NCBI GenBank assembly: GCA_019704295.1
Contig: AP024596.1
Coordinates: 915,369-979,368, forward strand
Length of the DNA stretch: 64,000 nucleotides
Direction: 5' to 3'
Origin: Sulfolobales archaeon HS-7
Lineage (GTDB): Archaea > Thermoproteota > Thermoprotei_A > Sulfolobales > Sulfolobaceae
Each line of letters begins with the position of its first letter. Position 1 is the first letter of the stretch. The notes beneath the pieces were generated by a model. It saw only the letters and a program-made list of their open reading frames with translations, was not told where the DNA came from and ran no database searches. Made by a program: the position numbers and the translations under genes. This document shows, in pieces, positions 45,858 through 55,921 of the stretch.

Positions 45858-46085
45858 TTACTCATGAGAAGAAGTTTTGTCTAATTCCTTATTCTGACGC
45901 TTCTTCTCATTAATAACAGTCTTCACCCTGGCTATGTCTCTCTTTGTAGTTCTAATGAGATGATGATTCTTAAGTTGTCCGTTAGCCCATTTCATTCTGT
46001 ACTGAAATAGTTCCCCTCGCAACTCTTCTAATTTCTTTTGTAACTCCGCTAAACTCATTTCCCTTAGTTCCTTAGTCTCAGGCAT
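45858..46085 (-). CDS. rpl29: 50S ribosomal protein L29
   Basis: Ribosomal protein uL29, 75 residues from the ATG that overlaps the rps3 stop (ATGCCTGA); a longer frame starting at 46115 is unlikely. The two-helix hairpin is [52 protein letters not shown] in sense, with the family phrase [12 protein letters not shown]. It is the last gene of this operon here; genes that usually follow (rnp1, rps17, rpl14) are absent. Confidence 0.95.
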   Translation of the reverse strand: MPETKELREMSLAELQKKLEELRGELFQYRMKWANGQLKNHHLIRTTKRDIARVKTVINEKKRQNKELDKTSSHE

Positions 46086-46767
46086 TTCCTGTTTCACCCT
46101 CATCAAATTTAACATTAGTTACAACAACTTCTGAAGCAGAAGGACCGGTTTCTTCACTCGTCCTCATTTCCTCCTCAGTCTTAAACCTTAATCCAAGTTC
46201 CTTAGATGGAGGTTTCGCAATTACTATTTCTACTCCAAAAATTCCTGGAGTCAACTTGGCTTTCGCTATAGCCCTATCCACGATAACATCTAGTTGTTGA
46301 CCTGTTTTATAGACTTGACCCTCCTTTAGTTTCTCATAGCGAGCCCTCTCACTTGTTAGCTTTCCACTAACTATTACCTCAGCTCCAAGGGCACCTGCGT
46401 TTATTATTTTTCTAATTATGAAGAAAGCCGCTCTTCTGAAATGAATGCCTTTTTCTAAAGCTGTAGCTAAAGAAAATGCCATCACGCGTGCACTTAACTC
46501 AGGTTTTTCAACTGGTATTACCGTTATCTGTGGATTCTCCAGACCATAATCTTTCTCCAGGATTTCCTTAAGTTGTTTAATTGTTTTTCCACCCCTTCCT
46601 ATTATCATTGCAGGTTTCTCGGCTCTTATAATAACCCTTACACCTAGTGGCGTCTTCTGAATATCAACACCTTCATAACCCGCCCTGTAAAATTGAGTCG
46701 CCAGATACTCATCAACTTTTACTCTTGTAAATGATTTTTGTAAAAAGTGTTCTTTTATTTTGACCAT
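46078..46767 (-). CDS. rps3: 30S ribosomal protein S3
   Basis: Ribosomal protein uS3, 229 residues, part of the mRNA entry site. Signatures are [22 protein letters not shown], the KH domain [23 protein letters not shown] and [23 protein letters not shown]. The C-terminal 30 residues are acidic and unlike the core, as in other archaeal S3. Starts one base after rpl22. Confidence 0.97.
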   Translation of the reverse strand: MVKIKEHFLQKSFTRVKVDEYLATQFYRAGYEGVDIQKTPLGVRVIIRAEKPAMIIGRGGKTIKQLKEILEKDYGLENPQITVIPVEKPELSARVMAFSLATALEKGIHFRRAAFFIIRKIINAGALGAEVIVSGKLTSERARYEKLKEGQVYKTGQQLDVIVDRAIAKAKLTPGIFGVEIVIAKPPSKELGLRFKTEEEMRTSEETGPSASEVVVTNVKFDEGETGNA

Positions 46768-46768
46768 T

Positions 46769-47236
46769 TCATCCCCTCACTATAACCTCGATATGAGATC
46801 TTGCTTTATTCTTTTCCGTTGCTCTTCCGAAGGCCCTTGGTGTAAACCTCTTAATGTAGAATCCCTTATGTGCTGACATATGAACTATTTTGAGACTGTC
46901 TGACTCCATTCCCTTATTTATTGCATTATTTTCTGCGGCTTCAATAGCTTTTAAAACGTATTTCACTGCTTTCTTGGGATACCTCCCCTGTTTAATCTTC
47001 CATTTCTTGGAGATATCTCCCCTATGACCTGTCCCCTTTGTGTATCTATAAAACGGTATGCTCTCTTTCCCTTCGAGAACCCGATTCAAATACTCCTTTG
47101 CCTTGCTTACTTTCATTCCTCTTACTGCTCTGCAGACATTATACAAATCCCTTACGGAAACATCTACGTTCTTCAATACTGCCTTACCTAACGAAATCTC
47201 GTCGATTCCTAATAAAGGATATTTCCACTTACTCAT
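46769..47236 (-). CDS. rpl22: 50S ribosomal protein L22
   Basis: Ribosomal protein uL22, 155 residues, which lines the exit tunnel. The archaeal/eukaryotic L17-type features [21 protein letters not shown] and [18 protein letters not shown] are present, with the C-terminal tunnel arm [22 protein letters not shown]. Flanked by rps19 and rps3 with spacers of 1-3 bases. Confidence 0.97.
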   Translation of the reverse strand: MSKWKYPLLGIDEISLGKAVLKNVDVSVRDLYNVCRAVRGMKVSKAKEYLNRVLEGKESIPFYRYTKGTGHRGDISKKWKIKQGRYPKKAVKYVLKAIEAAENNAINKGMESDSLKIVHMSAHKGFYIKRFTPRAFGRATEKNKARSHIEVIVRG

Positions 47237-47239
47237 AGT

Positions 47240-47659
47240 TTATCCCTTCATTGCCATAAATAGACTAGATTTAGTGGCTTTTAGTCCAGGTTCTCCATGT
47301 TCTACCTTCTTCGTAGTTACGGAGAACTCACCAAGGTAATGACCAAGCATCTCTGGCTGCACTGTAAACTCGACGAACTCCTTTCCGTTATAAACTGACA
47401 TCTTCAATCCTATCATTTCAGGAAGTATTATCATATCCCTTACATGTGTTCTAATCGGCTTAGTTGTATTTGCTCTCCGAATTTTCCTTATTCTAGTTAA
47501 CAACCTTCTTTGTTGCTCAGTGAAACCCCTTTTAAGAGTTCGCCTTTGTCGTGCTGGAAGCATCTTTATAAACTCATCCAGTGGCATGTTTACAATCTCG
47601 TCTAGTATTTTCCCCCTATATCTAAACTTCTTCCATTCTGGTGGTATTTCACTGGACAT
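47240..47659 (-). CDS. rps19: 30S ribosomal protein S19
   Basis: Ribosomal protein uS19, 139 residues, of the archaeal S15-type. Conserved blocks: [34 protein letters not shown] (~12-45), [15 protein letters not shown], and [25 protein letters not shown] at the C-terminus. Lies 10 bases downstream of rpl2. Confidence 0.97.
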   Translation of the reverse strand: MSSEIPPEWKKFRYRGKILDEIVNMPLDEFIKMLPARQRRTLKRGFTEQQRRLLTRIRKIRRANTTKPIRTHVRDMIILPEMIGLKMSVYNGKEFVEFTVQPEMLGHYLGEFSVTTKKVEHGEPGLKATKSSLFMAMKG

Positions 47660-47669
47660 AATTACTCAC

Positions 47670-48386
47670 CTACTCCTTCCTCCTCCCTGTTCTTCTAGAA
47701 GCTATATGTCCTACTTTCCTCCCTGGAGGGGCATTCCTCGACACTGTACTGGATCTACTAACGGACCTATGATGTCCGCCACCGTGAGGATGATCGACCA
47801 CATTCATTTTAACCCCATTAACCCGCGGCCACTTTCTTGCCTTTACTCTATACTTATGGTAATTGTTTCCAGCCTTTAACAATGGTTTTTCCTTTACTCC
47901 TCCACCGCTCACCTTTCCAACTGTAGCCCTACATTCTTCAGGAAAATCCCTAACCTTGTCTGACGAGAGTTTAAGCGAGACTTTCCCGCCCCCACGTCCC
48001 AATATTATTGCATATGTTCCGGCGCTTCTAGCTATCTTACCTCCGTCACCTTTTGCAACTTCAATGTTACATACCATTGAACCGTCAGGAATGCTTTGTA
48101 ATGGTAAAATATTACCGGCCTTTACTTCAGCTTTTTCACCAATAAGTATCTCTTGGCCCACTCTTAAACCTTCTACTGCCACGTTATAAAATTCGTTACC
48201 GTCATCTAACTTAATCTTAGCTATTGGCGCCTGTGAGCCTGGATTATGTACGATTTTCACAACTTGTCCACGGGATGTTACATTTGAGATAGAAGGGTAC
48301 CTTACTTTACCCTTTCTAGTCCACCCAGGATTTCTGAAATTTATGTTACCTCTTCCTGCTCGTTGCTGTAATAGGCTTTTCCCCAT
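47670..48386 (-). CDS. rpl2: 50S ribosomal protein L2
   Basis: Ribosomal protein uL2, 238 residues, required for peptidyl transferase function. The key region [18 protein letters not shown], with the conserved histidine near the catalytic centre, is at ~191-208. The N-terminus [30 protein letters not shown] is archaeal in form. The preceding gene is rpl23, 10 bases away. Confidence 0.98.
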   Translation of the reverse strand: MGKSLLQQRAGRGNINFRNPGWTRKGKVRYPSISNVTSRGQVVKIVHNPGSQAPIAKIKLDDGNEFYNVAVEGLRVGQEILIGEKAEVKAGNILPLQSIPDGSMVCNIEVAKGDGGKIARSAGTYAIILGRGGGKVSLKLSSDKVRDFPEECRATVGKVSGGGVKEKPLLKAGNNYHKYRVKARKWPRVNGVKMNVVDHPHGGGHHRSVSRSSTVSRNAPPGRKVGHIASRRTGRRKE

Positions 48387-48396
48387 CAGATCACCA

Positions 48397-48648
48397 TCAT
48401 ACTAAACCCATTTTACTTAAGATATCATCTACTTTAAATTCTTTTGCGAATGTTACATATGCCTTTTTCTCGCCTTTCGGTGTTATCAATGTATTTACCC
48501 TTACCACCTTTACATTGAATACATTTTCAACTTCCTTTTTAATATCTGCTTTGGTAGCCCTTCTTTCAACTCCCACTATTAAAACGTTCTTTTGAACTCT
48601 TAGATTTGTAGCCTTTTCTCCACCAATAACCCTTTTTATGACGCTCAT
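48397..48648 (-). CDS. rpl23: 50S ribosomal protein L23
   Basis: Ribosomal protein uL23, 83 residues, near the tunnel exit where SRP docks. The pattern [42 protein letters not shown] is diagnostic. Overlaps rpl4 by 4 bases, as expected in this operon. Confidence 0.97.
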   Translation of the reverse strand: MSVIKRVIGGEKATNLRVQKNVLIVGVERRATKADIKKEVENVFNVKVVRVNTLITPKGEKKAYVTFAKEFKVDDILSKMGLV

Positions 48649-49427
48649 ACCTCTAGCCTCTCCTTTATCTTATCTATCGAACTGACTGAATAAATTGTTA
48701 ACCTACCGGGTTCGCCACCTGGTGCTAGATGAATTACACTTAATGCATCTGCATATATTACTGATACGCCTAATAAGTTCCTCGCTGCTTTAATTAACTC
48801 GCTCGTACTTTTAGACACTACCACTAAGGGTCCTACAGGGACTTTATACCTCCTGCCCCTCATCTTCCCTTTTCCAGGCCTTATCTTCTTGCCCTTTTCC
48901 ACCCTTATTAGATCTTGATAAACTCCTATCTTTTTCAATGTCTCGACAAACTCTGCCGTTTTATTGACTTTCTCAATTTCATCCTCCATAACGATTGGAA
49001 GACTTTTAACTTCGAATAAGTGACCTCGTCTTGTCACATATTCCCTGATTCCTGTTGCACTTATCGCAGACGTAATCGCCTTTCTCATTTCCTTCCTGTT
49101 AATCCTTTCCTCAATTTTTCTATCCACTGATGGTGGAAAAGCCAATCTACCTCCTACTACCATGGGAGCTAATCTCGCTTCTCCACTCTCTATTCTAGGA
49201 ACTCTAGCTCTTCCTAATCCTATCCCGAAACTTTTAGCTGGAGTTCTTTTCCCTGCTAGTGAGTCCCTTCCTTTAGGCTGTATAGATTTTGAGAATGAGG
49301 AGAAAAAAGCCCTTCTGATCAAATCCCTTCTCACCGGATAAGAGAAGAGCAAGGGTAATTCTATATCCCCTCGTTCCTCCCCGTTCTTCGATAAAATAAC
49401 AGTTTTCCTTTTTTCAAGCTCTAACAT
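48645..49427 (-). CDS. rpl4: 50S ribosomal protein L4
   Basis: Ribosomal protein uL4 (L1e/L4 type), 260 residues, extending a loop into the exit tunnel: GLGRARVPRIESGEARLAPMVVGGRLAFPPS at ~70-100. The globular region SELIKAARNLLGVSVIYADALSVIHLAPGGEPGRLTIYS ends it. It follows rpl3 by 4 bases. Confidence 0.97.
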   Translation of the reverse strand: MLELEKRKTVILSKNGEERGDIELPLLFSYPVRRDLIRRAFFSSFSKSIQPKGRDSLAGKRTPAKSFGIGLGRARVPRIESGEARLAPMVVGGRLAFPPSVDRKIEERINRKEMRKAITSAISATGIREYVTRRGHLFEVKSLPIVMEDEIEKVNKTAEFVETLKKIGVYQDLIRVEKGKKIRPGKGKMRGRRYKVPVGPLVVVSKSTSELIKAARNLLGVSVIYADALSVIHLAPGGEPGRLTIYSVSSIDKIKERLEV

Positions 49428-49431
49428 TTTA

Positions 49432-50436
49432 TCACCCTTGTTTACTAGAAAGATCTATTGATATTACTTTAGGCTGTTTAATTTCATCCGTAGTTTTTCT
49501 TATAGGATATCTTAGGAAGAGTGGTCTTTTAACAGAACCGGGTACGCTACCTTCTACTACAATATACTGAGATCTGACTACTCCGTATCCAACAAAGCCC
49601 CCGGCCACATTAATCTTTGTAGGATCATTTCCTATTAGCATAATTTTTTTATTATAATCTGTTCTCCTATGGAATCCCATTTGTCCAGGCTGCGGTGTGT
49701 AACTTTGAGAAAAAGGTCCTCTCGTCCCTACCTTTCTACTTCCCTTTCTATGTTTATGCCACCTTGGGAGTTCTTGCACATGAAATCTTTTTACCGCACC
49801 TTGGAATCCCTTGCCCTTTGTAACCGAAATTATGTCAATTTCTTGGCCCTCTTTGAAAACTTGGTCAATTGTTATTTCTTTACCTATCATGGGTTTAATA
49901 AACTCAAACGCGTCTTTTGAATTCCCACTTATTTGGATTTCTACGGCTTCAGGTTTCTTTTTACCAAGAGATTTCGCTAACCGCGGCTGCGTTACAGTAA
50001 TTGCCCTTAAATACATAATTTTGTCCAAATTCTCTGTTATTTTGCTTAACTTTTTCTCCTCATTCTCCTTGTCAACAATCAGTTTGTTTAGTAATCTATT
50101 AAGCTGAAGCTCCTTGGGTGGTTCAACGATATATGAAGTAAAAGACATTGGTTCATCATCCTTAATTATATACGCCTTAATGCCTAGAATAAATACAGGT
50201 GGGGTCTCAATAACAGTTACTGGTGTAAAGACTTCCTTTCCGAATGTTGGAGAACCCGGAGTTTGATCAATGGCGAAAGCGTGAGTCATGCCCACTTTAT
50301 AACCCACGAAACCTAAGAGCGTAGGCTTCTCTACATGAGGCCACGTTCTAGGTCTAGGTAAGAATTTCACTGATCTTTTTCTAGGGCGCATTCCACTAGA
50401 TCCTTTACGAGGCGATGCAAGCTTACGATGTCCCAT
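49432..50436 (-). CDS. rpl3: 50S ribosomal protein L3
   Basis: Ribosomal protein uL3, 334 residues, typical of archaea/eukaryotes. MGHRKLASPRKGSSGMRPRKRS is the standard archaeal start; TKGKGFQGAVKRFHVQELPRWHKHRKGSRKVGTRGPFSQSYTPQPGQMGFHRRTDYNKKI is the conserved core. First gene of the leftward rpl3-rpl29 operon; the 92-base gap to the thermopsin-like gene should hold the promoter. Confidence 0.97.
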   Translation of the reverse strand: MGHRKLASPRKGSSGMRPRKRSVKFLPRPRTWPHVEKPTLLGFVGYKVGMTHAFAIDQTPGSPTFGKEVFTPVTVIETPPVFILGIKAYIIKDDEPMSFTSYIVEPPKELQLNRLLNKLIVDKENEEKKLSKITENLDKIMYLRAITVTQPRLAKSLGKKKPEAVEIQISGNSKDAFEFIKPMIGKEITIDQVFKEGQEIDIISVTKGKGFQGAVKRFHVQELPRWHKHRKGSRKVGTRGPFSQSYTPQPGQMGFHRRTDYNKKIMLIGNDPTKINVAGGFVGYGVVRSQYIVVEGSVPGSVKRPLFLRYPIRKTTDEIKQPKVISIDLSSKQG

Positions 50437-50528
50437 TCCTTTACCCTAGATGTTTAGAAACAGGTGGAATAAAAGAGTTATTGGTTGCCCTTATTTACAC
50501 GAAGTAACTCGAAACCAGTAAAAAACGG

Positions 50529-53174
50529 TTAATGTGGTTTGAGCCATTTGGAGATGAAAGTTATGGTTAATACGAAAAGCATTAGGATAGAGAGTGTTAG
50601 AATCAATTCGTAGTTTATGGTCGGAACGAGTCTTTCGAAAATTGGCGATGTAACAATTATTGTAATATTATTGCCGTTATATGTACCCTCAAAATAGTAG
50701 TCATATAAAATACTCCCTCGGCGATATAGTATTAGGTGTTGACCATATGTATGCCAGGATTTCGTTACATTATTCCCGTACACTATTGTTACTAAATATT
50801 GATATGAGGGATGAATCGTAATTAACAAAGGTTCTCTAACCTCGAATGTCTGACTTGTATTAATTATTTGCCTTACTGAAGAGTTTACTGCAAGTAACGA
50901 GGGAATGGTTATATTAGAAGAAATATTATAATAACCTGTAGTAATTAGCTGCTCCTTTCCGTTTACATAACCATGTATAGGATACGAAACGTTTACTAGA
51001 AATTGGCGATAATATTGTATTGAGATATTTAACGGATACGTTAGTATGACTTCCGTAGGTGAGTATATTACAAACCTAGAGTCATTGACATATACTAATT
51101 GAGAAGGTATATATATTGTAGACATGTTGTAATACCCCGATGTAATATTAGCGGGTTTCCCATTGACGAATCCCTTTACGGGTAAGGGAGTATTAATGTA
51201 ATATTGAACATAATACGAGGGGGTTATCGTTAGCGGAGCTGCTACCAAAATTGACTCCTCGCTTATTACGTACCTGAATCCATTTTCCGATATATTTTGT
51301 GCAGGAATTATGAACACTGAAGCAGGGACCCAAAATGAGGTACTATTATACGTTTTTCCATTAACTATAGTGGAAATGTTGTAGGGAAAATTCAGACTGA
51401 ACCTATATAAGATATTGTATTGTATAGTTATATTTATAGGCGAGGTTATGATGAAATGTTGAGGAATTACCTCATATAACTCGTCATTTGTGGTTATGTT
51501 TTGCGGCATGATACTTATTTTAGTCCCGTTTCTGTAATAGCCAGAATGAAGACTAGTTATTTTATTGTTAATATATACTTTTATAGAATAATTGAATATA
51601 AAATTAACATAATAGTATTTAACTATCCCATGGGTATAGTTGATTGGCTTCCTTAAAGCGAAACTAGTTTGCTGTACTGCGTTTAATGTAAGATTGTCAC
51701 TAATATTTTGAGAAGGGACTAATACGAGACTACCTGACGGATAAAACCCTCCTCTTCCGTAATATTTAGTCCCATCAACGTAATAAGTGAGGTTGAAAGG
51801 AAAGGATAGTCGATAGTATGCCCTGTAAATAGCGGTTACGTTTATTCGCCCTGTAGAATTTAATAATATTGAAAAATTATGGGTTGGTTTTCCATTTACC
51901 AGAAGAGTGGTTAGTAAGTATTCTGCATTAGAAGTATTGTAAGAAATTGGGAAAATTAGAATTCCTGGGATGGACAAGTTATAGATTCCTGGGCGCAGGG
52001 TAACGTTATCAACACTAAATGGAGTAACTGAGCTTATATTAACGGTTGTAAACTTAGTTGAGTACGTTGAATTAAAAGTCTTCTGATAAACTATTACGTT
52101 ACCTATTTTAAGAAATATCCGTATCATGTAGTTTCCTACTGGTAAACCCGTCATGTTAATGTAGTTGGGATCGCTAACGGTTTTGTAGAACGAAATACCG
52201 TCAGGCCCTGAAACATTTACATACCACTGCGCACCGATTGGTTGCACTTTAGGGATGTAACTATTATTAACAAATGTTAGGGTGGCATTTATATTCCACA
52301 GAAATTGCTGACTATCAATTCCAGATTCCTCCACTACTAATCCGACTGTATTATTCCAGTACTCACGTATTCCTTGCGTTGGATTTACGCTCTCCGCAGT
52401 ATCGTAGGAGTAAGTCACAGCAGAGGGAAACGTGTAATACCTCCCTTTAAACATGTATTTGCTAACCGCAAAAGCCTTCCAACTATATATTGTGGCCTGT
52501 GCTCCATCTCCCATTCCGCCAACTACCCATTCAGCGTCGCTGAATAATCCAGAAGGGGTACTGCCTCCTACTACTAAAGAGAAGTTACGCTGATTTGGTA
52601 TAATGATTTTATCATATGTGACGTTTTCTGAGTAAGTGTAGTTGGAAAAGTAAAAGCTGATTAGGAATTTTACCTGATTGTTGTAATTTGCAACAGTCGC
52701 ATTAGCAAATATTACAAAGGGGGATTTAGTGATTACGCTATGAGGGTAAACGTAAACGTAAAAGCGTGTATCGCCGTATTCACATATCTTTCCGTTTCCT
52801 ATTACACGGCCTATCTGAGAGCCTATTGACGTTAAGTTCCATAAATTGTCGAGAAAAGTTATGTTGTACCTATTGACTCCAATATTACAGATCACCGCTA
52901 CGTCCTGAATCCAATAAAAATAGTATCCATTTGATGCAACAACGTTTAGTTGAATTGAAACACCCGGCACTTCATTGCCGTCTATATCTGACGAAAAGTT
53001 TCCATAAAAGAACTTCAAATAGCCCACTATTGAATTAGTCCTAAGGATATATGGAGTTACTTGATTTCCTATTAGTACTTCTCCATTGTTTACTACTCCT
53101 ATTGCACTACTGCCTACTACTATCGACATAATAATAGATACTAAGACTAATGTCCCCACTATCTTTCTAATCAT
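50529..53174 (-). CDS. secreted thermopsin-like (peptidase A5) protein with C-terminal repeats and membrane anchor, second copy
   Basis: An 881-residue secreted protein. A signal peptide covers residues 1-25. Residues ~35-290 align well by eye with thermopsin: VSIQLNVVASNGYYFYWIQDVAV, TFLDNLWNLTSIGSQI, SGLFSDAEWVVGGMGDGAQATIYSWKA and FPSAVTYSYDTAESV. Several C-terminal repeats carry VNGKxxxITSGYYNxST-like patterns, and a hydrophobic helix (~856-875) is followed by KWLKPH. N-glycosylation sites are dense. It differs in sequence from the 9549 paralogue but has the same length and plan. It lies upstream of rpl3, on the same strand. Confidence 0.83.
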   Translation of the reverse strand: MIRKIVGTLVLVSIIMSIVVGSSAIGVVNNGEVLIGNQVTPYILRTNSIVGYLKFFYGNFSSDIDGNEVPGVSIQLNVVASNGYYFYWIQDVAVICNIGVNRYNITFLDNLWNLTSIGSQIGRVIGNGKICEYGDTRFYVYVYPHSVITKSPFVIFANATVANYNNQVKFLISFYFSNYTYSENVTYDKIIIPNQRNFSLVVGGSTPSGLFSDAEWVVGGMGDGAQATIYSWKAFAVSKYMFKGRYYTFPSAVTYSYDTAESVNPTQGIREYWNNTVGLVVEESGIDSQQFLWNINATLTFVNNSYIPKVQPIGAQWYVNVSGPDGISFYKTVSDPNYINMTGLPVGNYMIRIFLKIGNVIVYQKTFNSTYSTKFTTVNISSVTPFSVDNVTLRPGIYNLSIPGILIFPISYNTSNAEYLLTTLLVNGKPTHNFSILLNSTGRINVTAIYRAYYRLSFPFNLTYYVDGTKYYGRGGFYPSGSLVLVPSQNISDNLTLNAVQQTSFALRKPINYTHGIVKYYYVNFIFNYSIKVYINNKITSLHSGYYRNGTKISIMPQNITTNDELYEVIPQHFIITSPINITIQYNILYRFSLNFPYNISTIVNGKTYNSTSFWVPASVFIIPAQNISENGFRYVISEESILVAAPLTITPSYYVQYYINTPLPVKGFVNGKPANITSGYYNMSTIYIPSQLVYVNDSRFVIYSPTEVILTYPLNISIQYYRQFLVNVSYPIHGYVNGKEQLITTGYYNISSNITIPSLLAVNSSVRQIINTSQTFEVREPLLITIHPSYQYLVTIVYGNNVTKSWHTYGQHLILYRRGSILYDYYFEGTYNGNNITIIVTSPIFERLVPTINYELILTLSILMLFVLTITFISKWLKPH

Positions 53175-53633
53175 TCACATCTAAGTCTATTGATTTACTA
53201 CCTGATATGTTTTGCTATTTGTCTTGATAAGGTTTTGAAAGGCGGAAGATCCATCCGGAAGGCATGAATAGCCCACTTTTAGTTAATCTCAAATACGAAA
53301 TAAGGACTTATTTCCATTAATGACACTCATTGATGGGGTAAACGTTAAAAAGATGCCTAAGCAAGGGTCTGTGTGATACACCTCTCCTTCAACTAATAGT
53401 CTGCAGGTACCATAATGTTAAATTCGAGGCAGGTGTGACCTTCAGAACATGTGGAACTTTCATGACAAGGCGAAGCTGTGAGGTAAGAAATCCCTACCAT
53501 TAGGTGGGGAGAATCGTGTTTATTAGAGCAGGGTGAGTTCACTACATTCGTAATATTCCTATTAATTGTCAAACCGGATATACGAACTCTATTAGTTTAA
53601 AGGATATGGTATCTTCGTAAATAGGAAGTGAAG
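53175..53633. mobile_element. decayed mobile-element remnant (copy B) with hairpin copy H2
   Basis: GGCGGAAGATCC...ATAGCCC at 53241-53274 is a diverged hairpin-family copy. It is followed (53331-53510) by modules related to copy A: AAGATGCCTAAGCAAGGGTC...TACACC and GGCAGGTGTGACCTTCAG...GTGGAAC...GACAAGGCGAAGCTGTGAGG. One broken frame reads VKKMPKQGSV*YTSPS. Non-coding now; likely a TnpB-type relic. No other gene is seen. Confidence 0.42.
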
Positions 53634-54086
53634 TTATGCACTTCCTCTACAGAAGCTATTCCATAATTCATCTGAGATGTGATGGATATTTTCGGCAAAC
53701 TTGCCCTTCTTGTTTGTTCTAACTTCAGGTGCATTAGGCACTACCCGTAATATCGATAGTGGACGATCGTTGTATTTTGCCAAAATAATCTCCCCAGGTA
53801 AGCATTTACATTGATAATCTCTTATTCCTGGTGCGAATAGATCAGCTCCTCGTATCAGGGCTTTAGCTGCTCCTTCATCGACAGTTACGTAGCCAATACT
53901 TAGTGGGTATTTCATTGCTGTACATACTAGCGGGATCATTTCCTCTGAGAAAAAAAGAACGGAACCGTCAAAAATATAAAAAGTCTGCTTTTTCTCCTTT
54001 CCAATCTCTAGTTTCCCTTCTAAGTTTAAACCATATTTCTCCTTAATACTCTGTTGAATTTTTCGCTTATCTTTTTCAGACGCCAT
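53634..54086 (-). CDS. PUA-domain RNA-binding protein (MCT-1/Tma20-like)
   Basis: About 150 residues. The N-terminal part (~1-70) resembles the pre-PUA domain of MCT-1/eIF2D-type proteins, with a Lys-rich helix KDKRKIQQSIKEKYGLNL. The PUA domain follows (~75-150): YVTVDEGAAKALIRGADLFAPGI and PGEIILAKYNDRPLSILRVV. ATG 54086 (MASEKDK) is preferred to 54098. Probably acts in translation or tRNA modification; the exact role is unknown. Confidence 0.8.
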   Translation of the reverse strand: MASEKDKRKIQQSIKEKYGLNLEGKLEIGKEKKQTFYIFDGSVLFFSEEMIPLVCTAMKYPLSIGYVTVDEGAAKALIRGADLFAPGIRDYQCKCLPGEIILAKYNDRPLSILRVVPNAPEVRTNKKGKFAENIHHISDELWNSFCRGSA

Positions 54087-54202
54087 GTACTTCTGCAATC
54101 TTCCTTCGCCCTAACGATACTTTTCTACATCATTTAAAAACGTTGCTTCCTCCTTTAAAAAAAATGAGATAAAATTTATTCCTGAAAAATAAGTAAGTGG
54201 TA

Positions 54203-54691
54203 ATGTCAGTAAAGTTAGACGTAATAAGGGTAGACATACCGGAAGGATGTAACATAATATTGGGTCAATCGCATTTCATAAAGACTGTAGAGGACCTTTA
54301 CGAAGCAATGGTTACCTCCTCCCCTCATTTAAAATTCGGGATTGCCTTTGTTGAGGCCAGCGGTAAGCGTCTAATAAGGAAAGATGGAAACGACGAATCT
54401 CTGATCAACAAAGCTGTTGAAGAATTAAAGAAAATAGCGGCAGGACATACGTTCATAATATTCCTGAAAGAGGGGTATCCTATAAACGTCCTTAACAGAA
54501 TAAAAGAAGTTCAGGAGGTAGTTCGAGTATTTGCAGCAACGGCAAACCCGCTTCAAGTAATAGTGGCCGAGACTGATCAAGGGAGAGGTATTCTAGGAGT
54601 TGTCGATGGATATACACCTCTCGGGGTAGAGAGTGCTCAAGACGTTGAGGAGAGAAAGGGAATCCTCAGGAAGTTCGGATACAAGAGATAA
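54203..54691 (+). CDS. adenosine-specific kinase (DUF355 family)
   Basis: A 162-residue protein closely matching the family of the Pyrobaculum PAE2307 adenosine-specific kinase: [98 protein letters not shown]. The in-frame start at 54197 would add two residues. The last 99 bases overlap the convergent DUF309 gene. Confidence 0.9.
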   Translation: MSVKLDVIRVDIPEGCNIILGQSHFIKTVEDLYEAMVTSSPHLKFGIAFVEASGKRLIRKDGNDESLINKAVEELKKIAAGHTFIIFLKEGYPINVLNRIKEVQEVVRVFAATANPLQVIVAETDQGRGILGVVDGYTPLGVESAQDVEERKGILRKFGYKR

Positions 54692-55087
54692 GGTTGACGA
54701 TATGAGTTTATCCGCGATAATCTCATTACCTTTAGTGTATTTTATCATGGAGGCGGCTAGCAATATCAAGGCTTGTTCAATCTTTTTCCTCTCCTCATCT
54801 TTTTCGGTTCTCCATATACTTTCCACTTTTTCATGTACCTCCCAAAATCGCATATCGTTAAAAAGTTCCCAAACTGTTTCTGAATTCTTCCCAACGGAAA
54901 CGTAACTTATCACATTAGAATACTTTCCAATATAATCTAAAAAGGGTGTATCGTTAGACGCTATCAGGTCAATTTCAATTAACTTGCCCTTTCTAATGTC
55001 TATCACGTTTAGACCTTCGGACCTCAGTAAGTTTTTTAGTTTATCCAAGGATAACTCACATTTTACAAAAACCAAGTACCTGTTCAT
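54593..55087 (-). CDS. DUF309-type protein
   Basis: A 164-residue protein. Residues ~75-140 contain the DUF309 pattern: [47 protein letters not shown], i.e. FWExHE...IWR...QxLI. The N-terminal ~70 residues are a separate strand-rich part ([24 protein letters not shown]). Function is unknown. It overlaps the adenosine kinase gene tail-to-tail by 99 bases, which is a long antisense overlap. Confidence 0.75.
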   Translation of the reverse strand: MNRYLVFVKCELSLDKLKNLLRSEGLNVIDIRKGKLIEIDLIASNDTPFLDYIGKYSNVISYVSVGKNSETVWELFNDMRFWEVHEKVESIWRTEKDEERKKIEQALILLAASMIKYTKGNEIIADKLISSTLSLVSELPEDSLSLLNVLSTLYPERCISIDNS

Positions 55088-55197
55088 TACACTATTTAGT
55101 ATTTGTTAAGTAATTACTGTTATTCTCCGAAGACTCACATACTCTAAGGACTAAATTCACATTAACGGTTTTAAGTTGATTCGACGTAAAAAAATTC

Positions 55198-55920
55198 GTG
55201 ACTAGTAAAGAAGAGATAAGACAAAAGATTTGGGAGATTATGGAACGGAATAATATTGCGGCGTTCCCTCGACCTGTATACGGTAGAATACCCAACTTTA
55301 AGGGTGCCAAACAAGCAGCTACTAACTTGATGGGACAGAAAGAGTTAATTAATGCGTCAGTCATTAAGGTGAATCCAGATTCCCCTCAAAGACCTTTAAG
55401 AGAGATGATATTAAGGAAAGGGAAGACTCTCGTGGTTCCAACTCCCCGCTTAAAGGGGGAATTTTATTTAATAGAACCGGGAAAAATCAACGATCCTAAA
55501 CTTGGCTCTACCATTTCATCACTTGAAACAGTTGGCGAAAGGATAACCCTTGAATTACTTCCGAAAATAGACGTAATTGTTATGGGTTCGGTTGCAGTGA
55601 CGACAAGCGGAGATAGAATTGGAAAGGGTGAGGGATATAGTGAGTTAGAATACGCAATTTTACTCGAGACAGGGATAATAAAGAAAGATGTACCGATATT
55701 TACCACAGTACATGAAATCCAGATTGTAGATTATATTCCAGTGGAACCATTTGATGTAACAGTTGATGGGATATCAACGCCCTTAAGAACGATACGAGTT
55801 AACGGAAATAAAGCAAGACCGAACGGTTTACTTTTAAATTACTTAACTCCCGAGAAGATAGAGAGAACTCCATTTCTTAGGGATTATTTAGAAAAAACTA
55901 GACATCTCTCTCGACTATAG
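55198..55920 (+). CDS. 5-formyltetrahydrofolate cyclo-ligase family protein
   Basis: A 240-residue protein from a GTG start. KEEIRQKIWEIMERNNIAAFPRPVYGRIPNFKGAKQAA is the N-terminus of archaeal members; KGKTLVVPTPRL and GSVAVTTSGDRIGKGEGYSELEYAIL form the nucleotide/folate site. Family enzymes convert 5-formyl-THF to methenyl-THF with ATP; in Sulfolobus the carrier may be a modified pterin. Convergent with the radical SAM gene, ending one base from it. Confidence 0.87.
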   Translation: MTSKEEIRQKIWEIMERNNIAAFPRPVYGRIPNFKGAKQAATNLMGQKELINASVIKVNPDSPQRPLREMILRKGKTLVVPTPRLKGEFYLIEPGKINDPKLGSTISSLETVGERITLELLPKIDVIVMGSVAVTTSGDRIGKGEGYSELEYAILLETGIIKKDVPIFTTVHEIQIVDYIPVEPFDVTVDGISTPLRTIRVNGNKARPNGLLLNYLTPEKIERTPFLRDYLEKTRHLSRL

Positions 55921-55921
55921 T

